Source of the DNA: Porphyra umbilicalis
Lineage: Eukaryota > Rhodophyta > Bangiophyceae > Bangiales > Bangiaceae
Direction of reading: 5' to 3'
Assembly: GCA_002049455.2 (NCBI GenBank)
Contig: KV918919.1
Coordinates: 104,224-168,223 of the forward strand
DNA length: 64,000 nt
The notes beneath the pieces are model-generated. The model had not been told where the DNA came from. It worked only from the letters and a program-made list of their open reading frames with translations, and did not search any database. The position numbers were made by a program, and so were the translations under genes. Positions 8,959 through 17,735 of this stretch are shown piece by piece. How positions within the stretch are numbered: the stretch's first letter is position 1; every line of letters begins with the position of its first letter.

Positions 8959-11556
8959 TCAAGCCAAGTCACCATCCGCGCAATCGCTGCCACTGGTACC
9001 ACAGGCAGCGTCCTCCTCGTCGTCGCCCGATTCGCCAGCGGCCGCATTATGCGGCCGCGGCGTCATGGAACGCCTTGGACCCGATACGGTGTTCCTGGCC
9101 GCCGTGAAGCGGGCCTGCTTGGTCTGCAACGAGTTCCAGCCTCGCCCCTTCCTCCGCTTGACCGAGCCGATACCGGCCGAGGCCGCAGCGCGGCGGGCAA
9201 CGGCCGCGCTTGCGGCCGCGGCTGGTGATGCGCCGGTACGCGGCGACGCGTCGACGCCGTCACTCGGAGAAGATGAAGACGGAGGCAATGCGGCCGCACT
9301 CGCGGCCGCGTCAGACGCCAGGGACCCGACTGTGTTGTCAGCGGCCGGCGCCAACGCGGCCGCTTCGCCGCCGTTCACAGCCACGCCGCCAGGAGTACCG
9401 GGCGCTCCACCAGACCCGGGAGACGCGGCCGCACCACCACTTGGAGAAGCTGCAGATGCTGGCGATGCGGCCGCACTTGGAGCCCTACCTGCGGCCGCAC
9501 CCGCCGCCGCCTCAGCGGCCGCGGTAGCGGCCGCAGAGGTGCCCGACATAGACGGCGCAGTTGTTGTCGAGCGCGAAGCGACCCGTGCCTCCGCGGCCTT
9601 GGCCTTGCGCAGTCTGGCGTTGGAGAGCAGAAGCCGCCGCTCCATCTCGTTCTTGCGCCACTGCTCCGCCTCACCCGTCTCACGCACGTCCTTGGCCTTC
9701 CAAAAGTCAATGTCGGCGCGCTCGATGGCCGTCTCAGATAAGGACTTGAGGGCGGCCGCCGTCGTGGCGGCCTCCCTTTGGATAGCAATGTCAGTCGAGG
9801 CCGCCGCTTTGGCGGCCTTCGTACCGATAGGCCGCTCTTGGAAGAGGCCGCGCCGCCTACCGACCGTGGAGCTCGAGTCGTCGTCCGAAATGTCCTCGAC
9901 GCCCCCGCCTGGCACAGGACGGCGGCCGCGAGCGGCGGCCGCCGTGGCGGCCGCCCCCGACGCGCCGCTGAACTTGTCCAACTTGCGCATGACCGTCCAA
10001 CACTTGACCCAATCGGCTCCTCTCGTGCCGCCCTTCTTCACCACCAAGACCGGCGCGTCCCCGTCGTTGTCGTCCGCTTGCACGGCCTCATACAGGTTCT
10101 CGGCGTCAAAGTGCGCGGTGGCCATGCGTATCAGGTCCTCGTCGGTCAAATTGCCCGTCATCTGGCGACGCCCGACGGCCACCATAGAGGATGAAAAGCG
10201 TTGAACGTTCTTGAAAACTGAATAGCGCAGTTCGCGGTCGATGGCAGTGTCCGTGCGCGCCCTGCGTCCAGGGCCCATCGGGCAATGGGACTTGTACCCG
10301 TTGACGATTGCAGCGGCAAAGGTTGCTCGGCTCTGGTCGGTACCGACCACCGGGTCTTGCGCCACCGCCAACCAGGCCTGGCAGAGAGCTACTCGCTCTG
10401 CCTCGGTCCATCCTCGGCCGCGTCCTCTGCCCCTGGCGGTGGGGGACTCGTTGTCGCCAGCGGCGACGGCGTCGGCTGTCGCAGCGGCCGCTGAGGAGGA
10501 AGGGGGACCGCCACCGTCCCCGCCTCCACCGGCGGCCGCTGCACCCCCTCCATGTCCGTCCCCGCCTGGGCCGGCGGTGGGTGCACGCCCTCCATCGCCG
10601 ACTCCGCTTCCGCCGCCGCGGCCGCCGTCGGCGGCCGCGGCTCCGGCTGTGTTGCCAGATCCACTCCCGTGAGCGGCCGCTGAGGCGGCCGCTCCGTGAC
10701 CTGATCGGCTGGGCGACGTGACGCCGCGGGACTCTGCGTCGCCGCCATCGCCTCGTGAAGCGTCAGAGGCCGGGAGACCGGCGGTGGCTGCAGCGACAGC
10801 CTGTTCAGCCCCGCGCACCTCTGCAACCCCTGCTCCGAGGCCGCCGGGAGGGCAGCGCCCTCCGAGTGCTCCGCGCCTGCCCGCCCCGCGGCCGCGGACT
10901 GCAAACCCGGCATCGGCGTCGACGGTAGCGTCTCCGACGCCGCGTTCACCGTATCCGCCGGCGCCGATTGGTCCGCCGAGTGCATGTCCACGTCCGCGGC
11001 CTCGCCCAAGCCCCGATGACCCCCCCGCGACGAGGTTGTATCCGCGGCCTGCGACGCTGCAGCTTGGAGGGGCCTCGAAATCTCCGTCAGCGCGTCGGTC
11101 TGCGGCCGTGGCGGCGGCGTCGGGGGCCGCCCGATCGGCGGCCCCGCCGGCCGCGGCCGAGGAGGCGGCAGGTGACCTTGTCTCATCTGCTGCCGCCCGT
11201 GCCGCCGCGCCTCCCACCAATTGCTCTCCTGCAGGCAGTCCGGACTGCCCTCCCGCAGCAGCCATTGCGCAGTCCGGTCCCCGTTGTGCGCTCTGCGGGC
11301 AAGCTCCTGCAGCTCCCGCAATTCCCCCGCGTCCACCGGTGGAGTTGGTGGCCGCGCTCGCTCCGAGAGACTTGGCGGACTGGATGTTCCGACAGGTGGC
11401 CACGTCGGCGCAGGTGGTCCTTGACGCGGCGGGCTTGGGGGACTCGGCGGCCGCTGGGGCGACGGCGGCCGGGTTGCAGAGGGTGGACCTTGACCAAGTG
11501 GGCTTGGCGGCCGCGCCGGGGGCGGCCGCCAGGCGGACCCAGATGCGCCTTGACAA
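8959..11556 (-). CDS. Myb/trihelix-like accessory protein of the PIF/Harbinger element (865 aa)
   Basis: The second gene of PIF/Harbinger elements codes for a Myb/SANT-like DNA-binding protein that helps the transposase reach the nucleus and the ends. Residues about 383-520 fit this: GWTEAERVALCQAWLAVAQD, then PVVGTDQ and an ALEX-free helical region with VKCWTVMRKLDKFSG. This is the pattern of plant proteins with a NAM-associated C-terminal region. Residues about 630-740 form the matching charged helical part (IERADIDFWKAKDVRETGEA then EQWRKNEMERRLLLSNARLR). The first 370 and last 120 residues are Ala/Gly-rich low complexity, rich in GCGGCCGC at DNA level. The start at 11556 is only the first Met of a long open frame. 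The true N-terminus may lie nearer the Myb part, or upstream exons may exist. Confidence 0.72.
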   Translation of the reverse strand: MSRRIWVRLAAAPGAAAKPTWSRSTLCNPAAVAPAAAESPKPAASRTTCADVATCRNIQSAKSLGASAATNSTGGRGGIAGAAGACPQSAQRGPDCAMAAAGGQSGLPAGEQLVGGAAARAAADETRSPAASSAAAGGAADRAAPDAAATAADRRADGDFEAPPSCSVAGRGYNLVAGGSSGLGRGRGRGHALGGPIGAGGYGERGVGDATVDADAGFAVRGRGAGRRGALGGRCPPGGLGAGVAEVRGAEQAVAAATAGLPASDASRGDGGDAESRGVTSPSRSGHGAAASAAAHGSGSGNTAGAAAADGGRGGGSGVGDGGRAPTAGPGGDGHGGGAAAAGGGGDGGGPPSSSAAAATADAVAAGDNESPTARGRGRGRGWTEAERVALCQAWLAVAQDPVVGTDQSRATFAAAIVNGYKSHCPMGPGRRARTDTAIDRELRYSVFKNVQRFSSSMVAVGRRQMTGNLTDEDLIRMATAHFDAENLYEAVQADDNDGDAPVLVVKKGGTRGADWVKCWTVMRKLDKFSGASGAAATAAAARGRRPVPGGGVEDISDDDSSSTVGRRRGLFQERPIGTKAAKAAASTDIAIQREAATTAAALKSLSETAIERADIDFWKAKDVRETGEAEQWRKNEMERRLLLSNARLRKAKAAEARVASRSTTTAPSMSGTSAAATAAAEAAAGAAAGRAPSAAASPASAASPSGGAAASPGSGGAPGTPGGVAVNGGEAAALAPAADNTVGSLASDAAASAAALPPSSSSPSDGVDASPRTGASPAAAASAAVARRAAASAGIGSVKRRKGRGWNSLQTKQARFTAARNTVSGPRRSMTPRPHNAAAGESGDDEEDAACGTSGSDCADGDLA

Positions 11557-11659
11557 GGGGGGCTCCCCAGACCCGATGATGACGGCCGGACTTGGTCACG
11601 GGGCGCACTTGCTCGAGGTGGGCTCGCCGGTGGCTGCCAGCCTCGCGACGGCTGGCATG

Positions 11660-11930
11660 CGCGAGTGGAACTCGGCGGCCGCTGCGGCGACGGCCGCCAA
11701 TCGGGGGGACGCAGGCCTTGACGGCGCGGGCTCGGCGGCCGCTGCGGCGGCGGCCGCCAATCGGGGGGACGCAGGCCTTGACGGGCGGGCTCGGCAGCCG
11801 CTGCGGCGGCGGCCGCCAATCGTGGGGACGCAGGCCTTGACGAAGCGGGCTCGGCGGCCGCTGCGGCGGCGGCCGCCAATCGGGGGGACGCGGGTCTTGA
11901 CGATGCGGGCTCGGCGGTCCTGACGGCAGT
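11660..11930. repeat. 60-bp tandem repeat, about 4.5 copies, upstream of the Myb-like gene
   Basis: Units of 60 bases containing TCGGCGGCCGCTGCGGCGGC and GGGGGGACGCAGGCCTTGAC repeat at 11660-11920. One unit is a base short (59), so no single reading frame runs through the array. It lies just upstream of the Myb-like start and may be its leader or promoter. Confidence 0.85.
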
Positions 11931-13805
11931 GGACCGAGGCAAGGAGGGTGTACAGGTTGAGGTGGTGGCGCCTCGGCCCCAGATGCTCGTGGTGGAGCCT
12001 CTGATATGGGCCGAGTGCGCGCCGCCCACGGACACGGGCAGGATGGCGCGCACAGGGGATGATCGTCACCGACGCCCAGCGTGCGTCGGCACATACGGCA
12101 GAACTGCCGCAGACCGCGCCGGCGCTCCGTTTTTGAGATCGGACGCGGCGCGGGAAGAACCATGCTGCCGCAACGGCCGGTCCTCGCACAGTCCGACGCC
12201 TCGTGGGCAGGGAGCTAAAGGCGGCCGCTTCTGCACAGAGCGGCCGCCAAAAAGGTGAGGCAGCCCGCCTTCCGCCGCACCCTCGTCCAAAAACGGTCGG
12301 GACCAGCGGCGGGCACAGAGAAAGACGGCCGCCAAGAGCAGCGCACACGCGCACACGGTGCCGCCGCGGCCGCCAACGACAACGGCGGCCGCGAAAAAGC
12401 GCGCGGACACGCACGTCCTCCCTCCCGTGATGCAACGCGGCCGCCAACGACAACGGCGGCCGCTACAAAGCACGCGCGCTCGACGTCTCCTCTCCCGCGC
12501 TGCAACGGCGGCCGCTGGCGACGATGGCGGCCGCACGCACGCACGCGGATGCACAATGCTCCTCTCTCGGCGCCGAACGGGTCACGGCCCCGGTGCGGTT
12601 GCCCCCGGCGCTGCCACCCCGCCCACAAATGGTCCACAAACAGAGTCTGCCCCCAACGCAAGCGACCGTTCGAGAGGATGCGCGGCGCCCCCACCCTGCC
12701 ACTGCCTAGACGATGACAGAGGGGCCCGCAGGGCTCCACCGCGGCCGTTCTCGACGGTCTCGCAGGTGGCACAACCCCACCGTACGCCCCAAAAACAGGC
12801 GGCCGCCCTCGATTGCCCCCTCGCTCGGGGGGAATCGGGCGGCCGCCTTTCTTGCCTGTCACGCTCAGGGGCCCTGCAGGCCACGCCAAGCGTGGCACGC
12901 GTGGCCCGCAGGCCTCGCTCAAAAGCCACAGAGCTCCCTGCGCGACATGTGGCGCCCAGTCGGCCGTTCACGGTGGACGGCCAATCGAGGGTGTGGCCGG
13001 GGAGGTGCACAGCGAGAGTGCGTCTGACCAATGAGCATGCGGATCGCTGACACAAAAATCGGAGGGGGTCGCACGATTCTGCGGCTCCGCAAGGGACGCG
13101 ATCGTGCGTGGCCCCTGCCGCGTCTCGGCAGCCTTGCAGGCCGGGCCGCCCGACCGCCGCAGGCGGCCGCGTGGGAGCCCGCCCTGCGTCACGGTGACCG
13201 GCGGACACCACGCGGCCGCCTCACAGGCGCTTCAGAACAGAATGCTCCAGTGTCGATCGAGGCGAAAGCGCCACCAGATTGCACGCATGCTGTACGTCTG
13301 CCGGCTGAACGGACCAATGAGAGACCTACCAATCACTGCTGTCAGTCGCGAGATGCGACAGCGCCGCGAGATGATGCGAGATGCTGCCAACGTGTCTCCG
13401 ACATTTGTGCGTTTGACCTCGTCGTGTCTACTCGATCGGAAGAATTTGCAGCCATTTGAAGCCTATCGCGCTGCGTGTCTCACTTGACCGGCTTATTTGC
13501 TGACGATTGGGGTCCAGATCAGCGTGATCGCGAGGTCGATCGATGGCCTGTTTGCTTGAAATGTCGCACTGGACTGTCGGAATGTGGACATCTCACGGGA
13601 AAGCCGCTCGCAAGCTCCAGTTCGCAGGTCGACAACCCAGCAACGTCACCTTCTCCGTTTCCCATACACTGCGATCTGCCGACAGAAGAAAACAAGTACT
13701 CTGGATCCGAGCGGAGCGGGTTCGCAGAGCCTGCGCATATCGCTGCCCAAACGCTTTTGGCCACTCATAGGCGCACACGTTGCGCTCTTAAACGGTTCGC
13801 AGATC
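11931..13805. other. Right noncoding arm of the transposon
   Basis: About 1.9 kb between the 60-bp repeats and the right TIR. No family is recognised in any frame. Blocks of GCGGCCGCCAACGACAACGG recur at 12360-12480. GGTTCGC-type motifs reappear near the end (about 13620, 13719, 13793), mirroring the left arm. A short plus-strand open stretch at 13240-13487 (basic, RRKRHQIARMLYVCRLNGP) cannot be assigned. Confidence 0.5.
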
Positions 13806-13834
13806 GTTCGCAACCGACGTTGTTGGGTGTGCTC
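13806..13834 (-). repeat. Right terminal inverted repeat of the PIF/Harbinger element
   Basis: A perfect inverse copy of 3216-3244, followed by the target duplication TGA at 13835-13837. The flank after it (GTGGTGTTTGTTGTCCAGTC) matches the sequence beside the empty site near 17430-17454 in inverse orientation. Confidence 0.92.
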
Positions 13835-13965
13835 TGAGTGGTGTTTGTTGTCCAGTCATTGGCCCCATGGATCCCCAGAGGTGCTGCCTGGCGCTCAAAA
13901 ATTGCTCATGAACAAGACTGTTTCTTCAACTTTGCCGAGGTCATCCCAGCCACGTCCATTGATGC
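13835..13965 (-). repeat. Inverted duplication, copy A (distal part beyond the transposon)
   Basis: Matches 17290-17456 in inverse orientation: GTCCAGTCATTGGCCC, GAGGTGCTGCCTGGCGCTCA and GAGGTCATCCCAGCCAC are shared. It continues the block that ends at 3215, interrupted only by the transposon. Confidence 0.8.
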
Positions 13966-13988
13966 CGCGCTGGCTGCATTCCGCTTCG

Positions 13989-14046
13989 TTCTTGTTCGAC
14001 AGGCAGAGGCCATCAGATCTGATGGCCTCTGCCTGTCGAACAAGAA
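13989..14046. repeat. 58-bp perfect palindrome
   Basis: The two 29-base arms are exact inverse complements meeting in AGATCT at 14015-14020, with no spacer. The right arm ends in the sequence that starts the following 28-bp repeat array, so the array and the palindrome share the GCCTGTCGAACAAG core. Confidence 0.95.
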
Positions 14047-14128
14047 GGAAGCACATCTGCCTGTCGAACAAGAAGGAAGCACATCTGCCTGTCGAACAAG
14101 AAGGAAGCACATCTGCCTGTCGAACAAG
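14045..14128 (+). repeat. 28-bp tandem repeat, three exact copies
   Basis: Three identical 28-base units (AAGGAAGCACATCTGCCTGT plus CGAACAAG) directly follow the palindrome. The CTGCCTGTCGAACAAG part is the arm of the palindrome. They seem to have arisen by slippage or fold-back replication from the palindrome arm. Confidence 0.95.
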
Positions 14129-15048
14129 GCTGTCTTCGTTCAAGAATGAAGCACAGCCTTTTTCCAGGGCGGGGTGGGCGATGCACGCCCAATCACGCCC
14201 TTTGGCACGCCCGGCTGACAAACACGCCCCTTTTCATGGCCCGGACTTAATTTGAAAATGACCGACATAAGTTCAACACCACCATCACTGATATTACACT
14301 GCACCCTCCTCATGTGGCATCCAGGGCGCTATACTCGTAACTTCGGTTGGCATTATATTGAGTATGCAGATCACGCCCAGTAAAGCGTGCACAGCCGAGC
14401 TCAGTCATCAGCCACCAGATGGTGTGGGGCGTGCCAGTGGCGTGCGACCGACGGACGCGTGAAATCGGTCACATTTTCCCAGATCGTCGCCCGCAGCCTG
14501 ATCGCAACGCCAAGAGCGTCTAGCTGCTGAATTCCGTCGGTGCTCGTCACTTCACTGGCCGTAACAAAGGTCCGAGAAGACACTTACATCGCATGCTAAG
14601 ATGCAATAACGCTTCTCAGAAAGCGCCCTGTTGTCTTGCTAAATGGGACGACAAGGCGACGAATCATGCAAGGCTCCACGAGAAAACGGCAGTCACGAGA
14701 CTAATGTGTCGGTCTCTCATGACAGCCTCGCCTGCATCTTGCTGGAGACCACTGTGGGATACAAAATGGACCGCAGAGGCTTGCAGGGACCGTGACCTTG
14801 AAACATCGGCCACGTTGTCTTTCTGACTCTGAAGAAACTTGAAATTCTATGAGTTTCAACTGTTGGATCCGATGACTGTTGCATTCGGTGACTGAGGGAT
14901 TTTTTGGAGAACGGCTGTAAGTATGCAGATCACGCCCCTGGCACGCCCCATCAGATTGGGGCGTGCAGGGCGTGAAACGCCTAAAACACCAGAAATTGCA
15001 CGCCCCAGAAGTGTATTTTAGCACGCCTGGGGCGTGCCAGGCCATGTC
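14129..15048. repeat. Cluster of CACGCCC/GGGCGTG motifs, no gene
   Basis: About 14 copies of CACGCC(C) in both orientations lie between 14170 and 15055, grouped at the two ends of the stretch. The phrase AGTATGCAGATCACGCCC occurs twice, at about 14361 and 14921. No open frame of note is present. The pattern fits a nonautonomous element with subterminal binding sites or a regulator-binding array. Confidence 0.6.
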
Positions 15049-16078
15049 CCACGCCTAGTTAAGGCCCAGTGTTCCGGCTCTTCTGGATTTTCAGAGGAAT
15101 CGCTGCACATGGTTGGCTCTCACATCCAAATGCGACCCCTCATTGGCAGAAGACCATGATGTCAGCTCTGTTTGGCTATCTATCGGAAATGCGCCTCGTT
15201 GTCTCTCCAGATCGCAACGTGGCGACAGGCATCTGCGCTCAAGGGCCAACATGGGACGGTGGCGAACAAATCACTTTCAGTCGTTGCGCGAATCCTGAAC
15301 CGGGCGCGACGGGTACAGCAACACCGCAATCGAGGTCGCTTCAGTGTGTACCTCTCGGCCGTGCGGCCAACGCGGCATATCTCCGCCCTTGCTCAACCGT
15401 TTACGCTTCTGTTTAGCTCATTGTGCCGGGCTATGCTCCACCTTGCCAGACGTGTGAAAAACGTCTGAAAAAGGTATCAGCAGAAAAGATAGCTGGGGCG
15501 CCCCAGGCGCGCCAGTGTCGAGCGAGATGGGGTCGGGAAAGAGGGGGAACTGATGAGAAACACTTTCTGAGAGCATATTCGAGCTCAGCGCATGTCCTTT
15601 GCCCGGAAAAACATAGGGGGAGGTCCCCAAACATCGGGGGGTGTGCATAAAGACCCCCCCCCATCCCGTGGCGCTCCCGGCTGCTCCCCCCCCGCCCCCC
15701 CGTCCACTCCCTGTTGCCTGCTTCGGTTCCTCTGATTCCTCACAAAGCGGCCGCACTTACGTTCGGTCTCCAACGTCGTCCGCCATATTTCTCCCCTCCA
15801 CAGCAAGAAGACAACCACTTGGCGATCGCGACGGCGCGCGCGCCGCTAGAACGCCTGCAGGCGACCAGAACTGTGCGGACAGAAAAGGCGGGGCAAGACG
15901 TGATCCGACGGATCACGGCTCAGTCCACGGCTCATCCTCTGCGGTCAGCCACCCCTCTCACAGGGGCCGTTAAGGCCTATAAAATTGGGACGCGTCCCAA
16001 ATGGATCTCGGCCACTGATATTTTACCACGTTGCAGTGTAATGCTCAGACCCAGAAGAGCCACCTTAACTAGGCGTGG
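15049..16078. mobile_element. Candidate nonautonomous inverted-repeat element (1.03 kb)
   Basis: CCACGCCTAGTTAAGG at 15049-15064 is repeated in inverse at 16063-16078. A second shared block, GGCTCTTCTGG, lies just inside both ends. No transposase is encoded. A TATA-like CTATAAAATT lies near the right end (about 15977). The target duplication is uncertain; TC on each side is possible. Superfamily unassigned. Confidence 0.5.
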
Positions 16079-17289
16079 TCCCAGCATGATGCTTTGGGGC
16101 GATTTTTTTAATTACCTCAGGCGGGCCTCGGTTTGATTTCCGCGTTGTTTGAGTGTCTTGGTGGAATTGAGACGTGTTTCAGAAAACACCTTCTAAATGT
16201 GTCCTGTAGGAATCTCCAGAGGTCTCACTCGTTCGTTGCTTCCAAGGGGCGGGCCGGTGGTGTGCGTCGCGCGCCGTCCGGACGCGAACACACGGCGGTA
16301 GGCGTGGCGTGCCGGATGCGCTGCGGCGGCGGTGCGTGGGGCAGCACCGCCTCGGAGTACAGTCGTGAGGGAAGCTGTGCCGGGGGCCCCCGCCGTGTGG
16401 GTGCGCTCTGCCAGCGCCTCCACGCCGCGCGGGGGTGTGCCCCCCGGCGGCGCCCGCGCGCTCGGCGCGCCCGCGCCACCGACGGCCGGTCGCTGGCCGC
16501 CGCTGCGACCGCTGCCGGCCGGGGTGGGCGGCAGCGACGCGGCCGCCGTCGGCCACACCCGCCGCCGGGGCTGGCGGCGGCGGCGGACGCGCGGCGCTCG
16601 CCCCCCGGCGGCGGCGGCGCCAATGGCGGGGCGGCGCGCGGCGCCGCGGCCAGCGGTCACTGGGAGGGGAGGGCGGGGGGGGGGGGGGGGGGGGGGGCGC
16701 TCCCCCGCCCGTACCCGTGGCGGCAGGCGCGCGCCTGCCCGTCGTGGCGGCGCGTCGGCTGCCACGGGCGCACGGGCGACGGCGCGGGCGGCCGGCCGCC
16801 GGGGGCGGGCGCCGCCGCCGCCGTCGCCGGTGGGTGGCCACTGGTCGGCGACGGCGCGGCGGGGCGTGCCGCTGCCGCCGCCGCCGCCGACGCAGCGGGC
16901 AGCGTGCTCCCCCCGTGTGTCACTGGGCGGTCACGGCCGCGCCACGGGGGGGGGGGCGGGGTCGGGCACGCACGCCGCACCTGCGGCCACGTGCGCGGCG
17001 GTGGCGCCGCGCGCGTCGTCTGGTGGCGCCCCGCGCGGCGGCCGCTCGCCCTCGGGCGCCGCGTCACCGTCTGTGGCGGCGGTGCTATCCGTACCTCCTA
17101 GTCCCCCACCCCTCAATCCCCCCCCCCCCCCCCCCCCCCCCGCACCACGAGTGGCGACGCAAGGGCGTCGGTGCGTCGGTGCCGCCGCCGCCGCTGCCAC
17201 CGTCACCGCCCTTGTCGCGGCCGCCGGCACCGCCGCACGGCGGCGGCGGCGGTGCGAGGCACGGCACCAGACGCGTCGGGTGGCGGGTG
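16079..17289. other. Very GC-rich spacer with G and C homopolymers, no supported gene
   Basis: Open frames on both strands here are Ala/Arg/Gly/Pro low complexity with no recognisable domain. A run of about 20 G near 16677 and a run of about 20 C near 17121 stand out. I see no promoter, RNA gene or transposon end. Confidence 0.5.
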
Positions 17290-17587
17290 TGGCTGGGATG
17301 ACCTCGGCATTGGTGGACCACGTGGAGACGCAGTCTCGTTCATGCGCAATTGTTGAGCGCCGGGCAGCACCTCGGGGGAGGTCCGGGGCCACGGGCGGTC
17401 TCCGCGGAGGACCGCGACGAGCGATGGGCCAATGACTGGACAACGAACATCAGTCATGCCTCGCTCGGACCGCCGCGGTGAGTGATGGCAGCGCGCTGCC
17501 ATCACTCACCGCAGCTGCCCAGTGGCGCACTGCAACAGCACTGATCAATGCCGGTCTCTCGAGCCACGAAATCTTGGCGCTGGACGG

Positions 17588-17596
17588 TGCATAAAG
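17588..17596 (+). promoter_or_regulatory. TATA-like element of hydrolase copy B
   Basis: TGCATAAAG, 140 bases upstream of the start codon at 17736, matching the spacing of copy A. Confidence 0.5.
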
Positions 17597-17735
17597 TGGC
17601 GGCCTCGGCCGCGTGCCCTCAGCATCGCCTCGCCGCACGTCAGACCAAACCCCATCAGCCCGTTGCGAGCCGCCAAGCCCCCCCATCTCCGCAGCGAGCA
17701 ACCTCCCCAGCGGCGGCCCTCATCGACGCCCGACC

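Larger units (their letters stand above)
3216..13834 (+). mobile_element. Complete PIF/Harbinger DNA transposon, 10,619 bp
   Basis: The element is bounded by 29-base perfect terminal inverted repeats starting GAGCACACCCAACAACGTCG and flanked by the 3-bp direct repeat TGA (3213-3215 and 13835-13837). The empty site is preserved in the inverted duplicate at 17454-17456, where the two flanks join directly, so the ends are firm. It carries the two genes expected of an autonomous PIF/Harbinger element: a DDE transposase (plus) and a Myb-like accessory protein (minus), convergent. Subterminal zones hold several GGTTCGC/GCGAACC motifs. The octamer GCGGCCGC recurs throughout, in coding and noncoding parts alike. 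TIR identity and open frames suggest recent insertion. Confidence 0.92.

Noticed and set aside
10389-12053. 554-codon minus-strand frame with Arg/Pro repeats upstream of and overlapping the Myb-like gene
   Set aside because: It overlaps the Myb-like gene in another frame and passes through the 60-bp array; low complexity only.
14045-14128. Three identical 28-bp repeats resembling a CRISPR array
   Set aside because: There are no spacers between units, the context is eukaryotic, and the repeat derives from the adjoining palindrome arm.
16133-17435. Several 300-codon open frames between the two inverted copies
   Set aside because: Ala/Arg/Gly/Pro low complexity in every frame, interrupted by homopolymers, with no domain or start context.
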